The notes beneath the pieces were generated by a model, which saw nothing but the letters and a program-made list of their open reading frames with translations, was not told the origin of the DNA and searched no databases. A DNA stretch of 64,000 nt from Clavelina lepadiformis. Taxonomy: Eukaryota; Chordata; Ascidiacea; Aplousobranchia; Clavelinidae. Location: contig NC_135246.1 in the NCBI RefSeq assembly GCF_947623445.1, positions 11,701,856-11,765,855 of the forward strand, written 5' to 3'. The number at the start of each line of letters is the position of its first letter. Positions within the stretch are counted from its first letter, which is position 1. This document shows, one piece after another, positions 26,101 to 38,300 of the stretch. Position numbers and translations under genes: made by a program.

Positions 26101-28060
26101 TCGTAAGGCGACCGTTATTTGCCAATTGCGAAATTCCGGCGAATGAACATAGTTGCTATGCCAATTTGTGGTTATTACCTCTCTTGGAGGGTCAAAAGTT
26201 TATGTGACGTAAATGCAGTTGCGGATGGCTAGTCAAGCAAATCTGGTTGTTAGAAAACAGAGCTGTACTGAAAGTGAAGGTGATAATGGGCCATTATAAG
26301 GTTAGGAAACTGAATAAAATAGATACAAGGTGTGCCTTAGTTAGCATTGGCATACTGTACTGCTTTCGCGAACATAGAGTGCACTTGTTCAGGCAGAAAA
26401 TGGTCAAAGTGGCTATAGCCTAACTCGATATAGGCTACTCACTGACTCGTGTTTGTTTTCGTTTTGGGTTCAAACTTTTCAGATTATATGCAATTTACCT
26501 AGAGTGAATATGATTAGGCACATTTTGACATAGGAGGAAATGCTGGATTTGTAGTCAGGAAGTTTCTTCAAGTAGTCAGGAAACAGATTCTGATAAAGAG
26601 GAAAAGATGGAATTTGAACCTGATTCAGTAGAAGATTCGGATGAAAGTTTTGATGAATTGCAAAGTTCTGATGAGGAAGATATGGACGTTAGTAATATAA
26701 CTGACGGTGCTGAAAATGATGCTGATATCAGTTTTTCCAGTACAACTGGTAGTGTTTGGATAAATTAAGCCTCGACTGACAGTGACTTTTAGACATTTAC
26801 TTTCAATGTCAGCAATTCTGGCATCAGGCTTCCTACCAGCGGACAGTATGAAGACGAGATTAGTTTTTTTCAGTTGTTCTTTTTTGATGATATTATCAAG
26901 GAAGTTGTTCAGGAAACAAACAGGTATGCAAAGAAAAAAATCTAAACAGCTTCACCACTGACTAAACGTTCGATTTGGAAAACTTGAAAAGATACAACAC
27001 TGGAGGAAATGAAAGCATTTCTAGGAGTTGTGATAAATATGGGTATGAATGATAGATGTGAGATGAAAAGGTATTTTTCAAAAAAATGGATAGACAGAAT
27101 GCCGTTTTTCGTGGATTTTTCTAGATTTATTGGATGCTACAAATACAGAAACCAGTTGACCAAGGATTTCACAGGGACAAAGTCCAAAACTTGGTGGACC
27201 ATATATATTTTGTGCCAGATGAACACATTTGTGTGCATGAAAGCACAATTGGATTCAAGGGCAGGGTGTTATGGACATGTTACAACCCCAACATATGCAA
27301 TATGCAAATAATATGTATATATATGAATAATATCAATATGAATATACAAAATTGAGCGATTTTAAAAACGACTAGCCAGCGCAGTTAGGGAAATTTTTAT
27401 ACAAACGCAAAGGGTTAAGAACATATATCATAGGCCTATGCTTAATTATTCACCTGGTAGAACTTTAGAATTTTGAAATACAATGCTAAAATGATTGTGT
27501 AATAAATCAGCATTCAAAGAATATTCAAATAGTTCAAGAGTATTTCCATGGGTTTTCCTATAATAGTAATTAAAACTCAATCAATTAGAAAACATTTTTT
27601 TTTTAAATACAAAGAGCATATAAACACCATTATCATATTATTAATAAGCTATTTAGATGGCATCGTGGGCCAAAGGACAAACCAAAATATGGTGGATGTT
27701 TCATCGCCATCTTTCGTTATTTCTTCACCACCACCAAAGTCTGGGTAGGAGCAACTTTCAGCAAACTTTGGATCTGCCTGGCCTAAACGAATACAGAAGT
27801 AAGCAATATTGTCGGTTAAGCTTCGTTATACAATTAAACATAAAATTTAGGGAGTTTTCATATCTTAAATTTACAAATAAATGCTTAAACAATTTTTAAT
27901 TATACGATATCAAGGTTAATCCACATTTTCGTTACTTTGTACTTCGCTATATACCTTCATTTATAATGATTTCTTGGCATCTTCTAAGTTCAGAACTGAT
28001 CTCATTCAAATACACAGGAACTTCCAAACGTAACAACTGAGGAATTATTTTATTAGGCAT
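14128..28060 (-). CDS. NUP160: Nucleoporin NUP160, 31 exons
   Basis: Scaffold subunit of the Y (NUP107-160) complex of the nuclear pore. Exons: 28060-27955, 27782-27683, 27557-27454, 25690-25590, 25069-24877, 24200-24019, 23876-23807, 23665-23562, 23234-23019, 22796-22614, 22516-22346, 21515-21425, 21056-20894, 20672-20557, 20450-20308, 20109-20018, 19783-19601, 19507-19336, 19178-19055, 18970-18875, 18650-18549, 18445-18356, 18191-18080, 17955-17786, 17480-17420, 17349-17243, 16921-16779, 15391-15160, 14979-14854, 14399-14295, 14217-14128. All junctions are GT-AG and in phase; about 1348 residues (human about 1436). Matches to human run end to end: N-terminal beta-propeller (FWKTHGNTLEL, AHRIVLGGG), then the helical stack (YYDLLYAFHVYRRNYR, SPKRNHDG, QVWLPYNEIEQLL). 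Exon 19 has one extra base (T4 run at 19140-19143) that breaks the frame. Intron 3 holds a piggyBac element; introns 4 and 11 hold MITEs. Confidence 0.93.
21629..21997. mobile_element. hAT-like MITE in NUP160 intron 11
   Basis: Terminal inverted repeats TAGGGATGTGCC and GGCCCATCCCTA (one mismatch), flanked by 8-base direct repeats atactaat (21621-21628) and atactgat (21998-22005), 7 of 8 identical. An 8-base duplication is the hAT hallmark. No transposase coding; 369 bases, so non-autonomous. Confidence 0.75.
25231..25405. mobile_element. hAT-like MITE in NUP160 intron 4
   Basis: Terminal inverted repeats AAGGGATGTCAAACC and GGTTGGACATCCCTG (two mismatches) with perfect 8-base target duplication atctacag at 25223-25230 and 25406-25413. 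It contains the 'tgcggcccac' motif common in short hAT elements of animals. 175 bases, non-coding. Confidence 0.8.
25998..27414 (+). mobile_element. piggyBac transposon, decayed, in NUP160 intron 3
   Basis: Bounded by TTAA at 25994-25997 and 27415-27418, with perfect 9-base inverted termini CCCTTTGCG and CGCAAAGGG. Both are diagnostic of piggyBac. 1417 bases, opposite in orientation to NUP160. Inside, on the plus strand, are an acidic N-terminal piece (about 26560-26768, ending in a stop), then EEMKAFLGVVINMG near 27003 and, in a shifted frame, DEHICVHESTIGFKGR near 27210, which match the piggyBac catalytic region. Stops and frameshifts separate the pieces, so it is inactive. Confidence 0.88.
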
Positions 28061-29264
28061 TTCAAATTTAGACTCTCGTTTCTACAGTTTTAAATTTTAC
28101 TTTTTAGCCTACAATATCATTTCCTTAACTTCACAAGTCAGTATGCGTACTCGTAGCCTTCAGTGTAAAATAAGCAATAGCCTACCACATTTTGCCTTCC
28201 AGCCAAGTTGAGTGCTGAGGTGGGGATGTCCCTACATAAAATCCTTGATTTCAGAACAAGGATTTTTGTGCGATCATAGAGACTACATTAACCACGGTGA
28301 GACAAACAACATTAACCAACATTAACAGTGCGGCCAACAGTCGAAACAAATTTTGTTTCTGAACAATTACCATCAATACACATCAATCAACGTTAATGTA
28401 ATGCAAAATAAGTTAACAGCGTTGAAAACAACCCATCTCCGGATTAGGTTTTTCAATTTGTTTTTTCAGTGTTACACCGGTTGGATTTGCACTGGATGCT
28501 TACATTTAATCCAACCTGGCTTCAGGTTTAACAAACTTGCACCATATTTTTTATAAATAGGTGTATAAAAACAGTATGTAGACTATGCTTGTAGAAAACC
28601 GTTCGCTCGAGGCGCATTCTAGTTGATTTTCGTTATTACGAGTAGCAGCACTACTATAGCTCAGAAGATGTTAATGATAGAGTTGGAAAGAGTGTTTCTC
28701 AGTTTAGGATTTTTTACATTTAAAAGTAGGGATGACGGTTCCAGATCGATTCGACCCAGGCCGGGTGGACGACCCAAGGTACGTCTGCGAGGTAAATAGC
28801 CCTTAGTTTTTGTTGCCCGCGAATTGAATTGACCACTCACCAGACATGACAATTTGTTATTTTATAAGCTAATGGTAACATTCAAATACACTAATTCAAA
28901 ACTTTTCGTTGAAATTGTTTTGCGTCGCAAGTGTCAATGCCTTGAACGGTTTGACTCCAGTTCTTGATGTTGCTCAGCATACTTAAGTGAAGCGCTCGGT
29001 TTTGGGTTCAAAAACATTAACATACCTTGCTTTGATTGCTTCAAAACCATCGTTTTTGTAAAAAGAAAATCAGAAAAATGTAAAAAGAAAAAAAAAACTT
29101 AACATATTACGTAGGTTATGGTTTCGTTTCAGTTTTTCAAAACTTTATCATCAAAGCGTCTTATACTCCCAATTTCGGGCCCCTATTCACCAAGCCTTAC
29201 TCATACCTGCTGTTCTGACAGCACTTCTGTAATTCATTTTAGGTTCTTTTAACAGAAAATGAAT
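28061..29264. other. Intergenic between NUP160 and the MRM3-like gene
   Basis: Both neighbours are on the minus strand; NUP160's promoter should be here. It contains a perfect 10-base stem with a 9-base loop at 28238-28266. No other feature recognised. Confidence 0.5.
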
Positions 29265-31208
29265 TTATTTACGTTTCATCTTTTGCCTTCTGGCTTCATA
29301 TAGTAAAACATTTGTTTGCGTAAGTACGCTAGAATGGTCTTCTGTCAATGCTGTCGATACATTAATCCCGCATGACTTGCTATCTTTCCCTCTAGCCTTT
29401 ACTGCCAAATAAAAAACATCTACATCTACTTTGCCGACAATAACAATATTTGGTTGGCAAAAGTCAACTTGATCATATGGTTCTGATGGTATGACGGTAT
29501 TCGACAAAACATCCTCTTCCATATCCGCAGGTAAGGTTCCTTTACTGCTCTCCCTTTCCAGCATGTTAATAAAACTGCGAAAACAAATTATGCAAATTTA
29601 AACAACTTTGTATGAGTGTCAGATGAATACAGTAGTTCACAATCCTTTAATGTAAGCAGGGAAATTATGGATTTAGTTTAGTCCAAGTCTAATGAATGCA
29701 TGTTTGTTAGGTTTAGTTGTTCTTGTAGTACACTAGTACTCATGCAAACCTTTGACGTTGCATGTATAGTTATATACTCTTTTTGCATCCTAAATGATTG
29801 CTTGAAGCAACCAAAGCTCTTGTATGTTAACTTACTTTTCACTTTTGCTGTGATCTGCAATTTCATCTTTTGGTGAAAAATCCGCAAGTTTTATTTCATT
29901 GCTATTTGGTGAAGGAAAATAGACATGTTGGCTCCCTACCAGTTTTTCCAACTTATTCCATGAAATGTTTGAAATGATTGGTATTTTAAAATGTGCCCCG
30001 AAGGCTGCATTGAGTACTTCCGTTCCCCATATGTCAATATTATTTTCCAACAAATAAACCTGCAATCCCATAAACAATTTCAGGTGTGCAAGTATTGTAT
30101 TTACCAACAAAACTATATAATTTACTTGTCACAATTCACCATTACCTGTTTGCAGCCTGTATTAGCAGCAGCTTGTAGTACTTTTCCCATTTCTTCACTT
30201 TCTGAGATGCTGTTGCACACCAAAGTAAGAGGAATCATGCTAAATTCTCTCTTCCTTTCTGCAGCACTTCTCCTAAACACAAACCATTATAGAATGGTAA
30301 TGCCTGTAAATGTTATATTGGGTTGCATGTAGCCTACAACTTACAAAAGCAATTTACCTAAAAGTGTAAGCATTATTTAGTGAATAACATGAATGAAATC
30401 TTGTTCTAATCTATATACAGCAAAATTACTTAAAAAATAAAGATTACAATATGCAATGAATATCTGGGCACATTCATAACTTACAAGACACATAAACGAT
30501 AGGCGCATAAAAAGAGAAACAAGGTACAACACATATAAAGTTCCCATTAAAGTTTTTTACTTGCCTATCAACAATTTTTTGCCGTACTTTTGCATCTTGC
30601 TTACACGCAAGTGCAAAAACTCCATCACATACTTTCCCTGGAAAATCTTTTAGCAAGCGATCAGGATAGTGTGTGAGATGAGTCTTGCGTAGAATATCAA
30701 ATGGCAGAGCCTACAGGAGAATGACAGCGACTCATTATAACCAGATCTGCTTTGGTTAAATTCGGAATAGTTGTTTTGAGTTTTGACATACCTCAAGTTT
30801 CTGTAATCTATTAAAATAAATGCTTGATACTGGGCACCCTGCTTTGATTGCTTCAGATATCAGTGCAGTACCGTTCAGTAAACATATGTTAAGATTGTCC
30901 CTGTATGAAGAGGTTCTCACACCATAGATGATTTTGTTAAATACATTTCCAGGAATGTTACTTAGTTTTTTATATTTTAGTTTCGAAAAATCATCTGGAA
31001 TGATTTCTTTGAATGACACCTTAGGTTTTGGTAATGCAACAGGTTTTGCAAGTTTGATCCGTTTTGGTTTCTTTAACTGTTGTTGATATTCTTCACTGGT
31101 AAACATGTCATAACTTTTACGATACATAATGTTTTTCTTCAGTCTAACCGGTGTTCTTGGAAGACCAAAGAAAACAAATAACAGTTTAGAAGTACTCCAA
31201 TATGTCAT
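29265..31208 (-). CDS. MRM3: MRM3-like SpoU-family RNA methyltransferase homologue, catalytic motifs degenerate
   Basis: Exons 31208-30792, 30710-30565, 30272-30146, 30059-29836, 29574-29265; 407 residues (human MRM3: 420). Intron 2 must use a GC donor (AG|GCAAGT) to keep frame. Human MRM3 2'-O-methylates mitochondrial 16S rRNA. Similarity covers the substrate-binding half (LISEAIKAGCPVSSIYFNRL) and the SPOUT fold (ANTGCKQVYLLENNIDIWG, GAHFKIPIISNISW, NVLLYEARRQ). Catalytic signatures are missing: motif 1, normally DN.RDPGNLG.I.RSA, reads CNSISESEEMGKVLQAA; the G-G-E of motif 2 reads VGKV; motif 3 has EDHSS where SLN is expected. It may be a structural or RNA-binding pseudoenzyme. The N-terminus is basic, compatible with mitochondrial import. 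Confidence 0.8.
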
Positions 31209-32362
31209 ACTTAATAAAATCGCATTCCCTTCAAAACAAAATTATACTTTATTAAGTCCTACCTTCATTAAGTATTTACTCAACAATATGTTACCACAAC
31301 ATAAATTTCACAAATTATATATATTCCAATATCACATTACAGCTGCTGTCTATAACTGGGGTCAAAAAACAAAACGGATGATTATTTTGATCCGACCACT
31401 AATTAATTAACTGAAAACATATATCAGATTAATATGGGTTCATTTATTTTATACCGTTAAGACTGACTTTTGAAGTTGAGTGATACTAACAAGTCAGCAC
31501 TCTCTGAAACTTACTGATTCAAAACAACAGGCTTATGAAAACTAAATTCATCTGTTATCTACAAGTTAAATAGTCTAGTTAAAAAAGACAAACAAATAAA
31601 GAATAAAGGGACAAATACAGATATAGAAAAATGTGTTTATAAATAGCTTGGTGAAAATGGTTCAAAAACAAAACAAGAAAGTGGGAACGATGAAAGGCTT
31701 TAATCAAATTCTTCAATAACGGCAATATAACTAATCAGCTCATTCCGAACTGTTATATGATTTTCCCAGAAAGGACTAGAACATGTATTAATAACAGCAA
31801 AGCTTAACAATTCATGAACATGCTAATATAGCAAGGATATAAATGTGGTGGCAAGAAATTGCATCCAAAGCCTGTTTACTTCATAATTTACAAAATACAC
31901 AAAATTCACAATTTCATGATAAAGAAAAATTAGGACGTGTGTTTCTCCAATCTGCTGATAAACTGAAGCAAAAACGACATCAAAACAACACTTGTGCTAC
32001 CTACAAATACAGTAGCTAGCTATGGCCCTACACAACATACATGCAGCCCTACTAATAAAACTGTTGAAAAGTTTTACCTAATCATACTTGAAATAAACAA
32101 TTAACCATAGGACCAGCACCTTCAGGACCTAGCTCTCACAATAGTGTCTGTAAAGTGAAGATTAAAAGGGAGAGTTTTCTGTAAAGTTTCTTTGCATTTC
32201 GACATCGCCTTCACGACAAGCATTTTACTAGATAGTTTGTAGTCAATATTAGGTACCCTGTCGCCTATGTAAGTCATGAGCAAAAGCTTAGCACCACTTG
32301 AAATTTATCACCAGCACTATCGCCTTCTGCTCTTTGAAATACATTCAAGTAATGTTCAAAAA
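31209..32362. other. Intergenic / OCRL 3' UTR
   Basis: AT-rich, about 1.15 kb. Holds the upstream region of the MRM3-like gene and the 3' UTR of the OCRL-like gene, both minus strand. No repeats with clear termini found. Confidence 0.5.
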
Positions 32363-35300
32363 TCATAACTCTTCCAAGTTATTCATAAGATATCTTTCTA
32401 CGAAAACAATACTTTTCTCTCTTTCAATTCTCGCTTCAATTCCACTCTTTCTTTGCTGAGGTCGTAGTATCAAGCCCGCAAATATTGTTGCTGCAAAATA
32501 AAGTAATAATTGTTTTCGTTGAGGGAAAAAGTTCAAATTAAAGATATTTGATAGTATTTGAGATATTTGATTTGTTCAATGGACTGCTTTTTAGCTTACC
32601 TATGAGGTGAACGCTAAGCCCATTTTTATCTTCGTATTTTGGCAACTCTTGAAGAAAGGCAATTAAATAGTTGAAGACGTTACGGTGATGAACAGGCATT
32701 GTCTTTAACAACTGTGGAAAAATTTAAATTGTACAGTTTAAGTTAAGTTAGTTAGTTTAAGTTAAGCAACTCAAAGTTAAACATACCGATCAAATTACTT
32801 CCGTGTTGTACTAAGTTTCAAGTTACTTCAAGTTGATAAAATAGGCAGCAAATAAATTTGAAATCATGACTTGGTTATAATAAATGCATTTTAATAAATT
32901 TGAAAAATTAAATAAAAATATGTGGTTTTCTCATAAAATGTAGATCTTTATTAATTAAAAATTAAATTTGCTCGATCAAAAAGTAGTTATAGCATTAATT
33001 GTAGCACCATTAATGTTGAACTGTTAACGCCATTTCGGCCTAGCACCTCCAACCTTGCTTGGGTTATTATGAAATAGTGTACTTCTATTGGGGTAACCCT
33101 ATACTTGTCTAACTGGATGTAGCTGCTTTAATTGTTCGTATTGCACTTGTTTTTTTTGAGACTTGCATGTATTTTTACTTGACCTTTTAACTGTGGGGTC
33201 ATAACACAATATGGTAAATAGCTTTTAGTTCAAGGGCATTAAATTATATTGCAATATCGATCGATCAATATTGCAAAATAACATTTGACGTTTCTGATCT
33301 ATAACAACCCATTAACAATTCAAATTAAGCATATTTGTAATTGCTACAATAAATAATTTTTGACTAAATCCAGGATAACTGGTGTTACTTATGCCCTGAA
33401 GACTCATAAAAACGTTTTAAGTTAACTAAAATTTCGAGTTATCTTATAGTTGTTTACATGCATTTTAGTGGGAGATTCACCAAGACCAGTGTTAGTTACT
33501 TGAAGTTATCTGAAATTGCAAAAAAACTGAATTCGAGTTGACATGCTTTCACTGTGTGTACAGTAGATCGCATATAATTCGGATGTCAAGACCAATGATA
33601 TTTATCCCTTATGAGCTATGCAATATCTGCTATATACGGATATAACCTTAGGCACACCATACACCTTCCTTACACCTTTATGTGTACATCTCACACTCCT
33701 GAATTACATAAAGTCATATTCCAGTATAAAAAAACATACGGTATTTCATTCTCTGTTCTTGCCAGCAGAATTTTATAAAATCAGACAACTTTAGATTGAT
33801 TTAGTGTCCGATGATGTTTTTATCTGCTGGAGATATGTAGTAGATAGCTTAATTAAATTCCTCCGCTATGTCACACCTGTTCATTGAATGAATATTTTCA
33901 ATAAACTTTAAAATTTTCAACTTTTCTGGGTGAGTTTTGCTTTCTCTTGCCAAACTGATTACTGATTAACACTGTATTGTAGTACACAATCTAACACCAG
34001 TGAAAAATTGAATCAAGTGTGGAGAAAAAAATTCAGGCTATAATTTCCTCTATGACAATACATGGGGCTATTACTGATTACAATTACATTCACACTGCGC
34101 AAGAGAAATCATAGTTGCAGATCTGTGCCAGGCATACATGTCATGTACAAACGAAAAACTGCAAGCTACGATGTTGAAAACCACTGCAAAACACCATCAC
34201 TTGCATTCAGTGAATTGTGCTTTGTTGTATGTCAAAGAGACTGAAACATTTATTTGTTATAATTGGTGTCGGATCTGTTATACACCAGGTTCGGTGCAAT
34301 AAAAAGAATAGGAAACCATCCGAACCATTTTTCCTTCAATCTTTGCAGCTATCCATCATATTCAAGGTCTACTGTACAGTATAACTATTATTACAAATGT
34401 AAAGTAAAAGCTAAATTACAATGGAAGACCTTGAAGGGATCTTGGCAAAACTTTTTAGATACTCGTCACCGTATTTTCTTGAATAGAAACCGCGGCTACT
34501 ATTTTTTATTTTTGTACGTTTCGTGTGGCTTCTATTTTTATTACATGAACGTTTTTGTCTTCTAATTCTTCTATGCAAGGGCGGCTTCTATTGTTATTTC
34601 AAATCAAATTGTGCAGTTTCTATTCGAGGGCGGTTTCTATTCAAGAAAATACGGTATGTGGTGTATCTTTTTAGCCTTAAAACACACAGATAAGCATCTC
34701 ATTTGCCACACTAAAATTTAGTGGATTTCTCATCAGTACTTAAAGAATAAAATACTTATGCAGTGAATCATCTTACCATCATATGAAATCACAGTATTTT
34801 AATGAACTAGAATACTAGATAAACATGGAAAAATTTTTTTCTAGAGCAGTCATTCAGAACACTTGACAAGTACAACATCACCGAGCAAATTTATACAAAA
34901 TGGAAAATGGCAATGTACATACTGTACTTCGCCTGTACTTTTCAAAAACTTACTTCTTTACTGTGCTGTAAATTGCTGTGGACGTCCAAGCATTGTTGAT
35001 AATAACAAAATGGTATAACAGGTTCTGGCAGAGCTTCAAGAAAAACAAGTAAAGCTTCTGCTGATGAATGGCTTGAACCAGGGAGTGAATTTAATCCTTT
35101 GGTTACAGGTACTTGCGAGTCAAGACACTTCTGGATTTCTTGCAGCTCATGATGCAAGCCAGGTTGTTGAAATAGATCAGGCTAATGCAATGCAAGTTTC
35201 AGGCAAATCTTAGTTTTGGGAGGTATATCACCACACACTTGGGTTTAGTAAAACAATAATAATTCAAGTTAATAATTAATGCAGTATGTAGGATTTCTTA

Positions 35301-38300
35301 AATTTCCCAGCTTACAAGTCAAACACCTCACAAAGTCATACATCAAACAGTTTTTACCACTTCACTTTCACATTCATCTAATGCCTCTTAAAAAGTGTAG
35401 TGCAATCATTGATTATATTACTTGGCTACGTGCGTGATGATAGAGGTAATCCAAAATCCACCACAATTCTTTTGGCACTTGCAAAGTGTGTTCATCAGAA
35501 GATTCTGAATCAATTGCATCTTGGACTGATATTTTGCTCTTTACATAAAAAAAAAAAAATTTGAACTTTGTGTGTAACAAAACAAACTACTAAGACACTA
35601 ACCCATTTTAATAGCAATTTTTGATCAACTTGTTGAATAGGATCCTTCATTCTGCATAAAGCTTCTAAAGAACTTCCAAAGCAACTTGCAATGTATTTAC
35701 CATTTAAGGTTATGAAGAAATCTTTGCCTAATATTAAAAACACAACTGGTTTATGCATTGGGCTGTTCTCAAATGCAATAATAATTGGAAGTTGTCATAC
35801 CGCCAACAAGGTGCAGTATTAAAATATCTTCAAGTTTCTCGGAGCCTATATTCAATGACGACGCTGTGATTCTGTTCACGTATACTTCAAATTCAATTGC
35901 CAACTTCTCATCTAGAAAGCGAAAATGACACGTTATTATACATATAATTGTTTACTTAAATAATTAAAGAAAGTTCAAATGAGCATGTATATCTCACCAG
36001 GCATGACAAATCCCTTAGGCTTCGATATGGTCAGCCATGGCTTACAATAGGTGTTATCACCAAATTTTCCGATAAATTCAAAGTGACAGGGAACTTGACC
36101 AGTGTTATGAAGTTCGACAGATTGCAGCACAGCTTGTTGAAACATTACATCACCAAATTCAACCTAGGACACATATTATTTGAATACACAATAGTTCATA
36201 TTATGACCAAATTACATGCATTGAACAAAGCTACTGGTCTGAATTTAATTACAGTATGAGAACTAAGCGTCATGCTAGGTAGGTAATCATTTTCCATCTT
36301 GTCCAGTCTACGAATCTCCTCCTCATACACCACACGGTACTTCTCTTTGTTGATGACTTTTACCTGATTGACGGAGTATGTTAGCAACATGACAGGATAG
36401 TGAAATAGTTTAGTTAAAGATATGCGAAATAGTTTTAAACTCTAAACTCACATCCATCCCAAATGAAGCACTGACAGGCTTATGGTCACTAATCTTTAAT
36501 GCCCCGTGTGATCTGTATTCCTTAAGTGTCATAGTTTTTGGGACTTTCTTAGCTGAAACAAATAAATTATATAAAATTTGCTATATATGAGCACAATGAT
36601 GCAAATCGTATATTTATGCAAATAGGAGCAACAACAAGAGACAACCAGATTAATTAATTATTAATTAACCAAAATTATCAAATACTCAAAGTGCATCGTT
36701 ACTCCACGAACAGCTGCATACAATTTTTAATGGTGCTGCGGCTCAATACAGCTGTCTCTTTCCATAACACTCTATCACACCAAGCAGGTGCTCGGCATTT
36801 TTCACTTGTATCCCAAACATCTGTGCCAGGATTGTACTTATATGTGGGACGAAATTTTATTTCCCCTTCTTCGAAATTTTTAAATACATTGCCTTCACGA
36901 AGTTGACAAAGGAGCTATTAATTAAGGACAATGTTAAATGACGCACAGGTTACAATATCATTATACAATGGAGAGAAATGGAGCAAGCAGTAATAATCAG
37001 ATTAAATGTTGCAACAAACCTGATCATTCTCCTTTAATAGTTTATAATTGCCAACATCAATACACTCTTTCACCATGTCTGGTAGCATTTTTTCTATTCG
37101 ATAATTTAGATCGCCCAGCCATACAACAACACTACAACAGAAAACACAAAATATAGGAATAAACTGGGAACAGCGAACAAGAATGTATCCACAAAAAAAA
37201 CAAATTTATACTCGTGTTGAAATATGGTACGGGGAGACTGTCCGTAAGCATCAGAAAACCTCATCCGAGCACAAATGTCTGCGTAATCTTGATTTCTTCT
37301 CTGCACTTCCTCTGCGTGAGCTGCAAGATGTGAGTTCACAACACAAATACTAGAACTGTGGATGTTAAATCGTACCCCAACACCACCCTTGTTGCCCTGC
37401 AAAAAGATGCTCGTAATTGTAATAAATGGATTACTGAAATTTCTAACATCCCACATTGTAAAGGGTGGTATATAATCCAACAATGAATAAGGTGTATACA
37501 ATAATTAGCCTGTATGGAAGTAAATTGCTTGAGCCTTCAGCATATGTGGTAAACAATCTTGGTAGAAAATATGAATAAAGTACAAGAAACTAAACTTGTA
37601 CATTTTCGTATTTTTTTATTTTACAAATAATGCAAAACTTTAAAAAAAAGGTGCTACCATTTTGCCTAGCAGGCCTGTTCCAACGTGATGTGACATAACT
37701 TCCGTTATATGATTTTGATGTCTCTTCATTGCAAATACAAGCAACATCATTCCAACTAAACGCACCAATTTAACCTACAAAAATCATAAACATGAGGTCA
37801 CACTAACAAGAACTATATTAAAAGTCCATTCAAGCTGAAACTAACATTTTGAAAAATATTTACACGAAAAAATCACTGTACATACATGATGATATACAGC
37901 AGGGGTTCCCAACCGGTGGTGCGCGTATCACTAGTGGTACGCGGGAGCTTTTCAGGTGGTACGCGAGCAGCTCTCCGTTGCATGCGATATACAGTATAGT
38001 AGTATAACAATTTAATTTTGAGTTGCTAAAATATGCGAGCAACACTTTTATTTCTTTCCGTACTAAATTCTCTGCACTCAGTAAGCTACTTTTGTCGATT
38101 TTGCTCCCTGCTGTCATTGTTATTAATACAATGCTGCTGTGCAAATATTGGATCAAATTAGTTGTTTTGAAAATAGTGGTACGTGTTGACAATCCGTGGT
38201 GGCTAAGTGGTACGAGAACATAAAAAGGTTGGGAACCCCTGATATACAGTATGCAGTGGCAGAGCCAAGATTCGATGCTTGAGGATACAGTTACATCCCG

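Noticed and set aside
27657..27899. Possible separate 79-residue gene formed by the two exons near 28.0 and 27.7 kb
   Set aside because: A donor four bases past TTT (TTTTG|GTTTGT) joins in phase to the exon at 27557-27454 and gives FWKTHGNTLEL, the NUP160 N-terminal block, so these are NUP160 exons 1-2.
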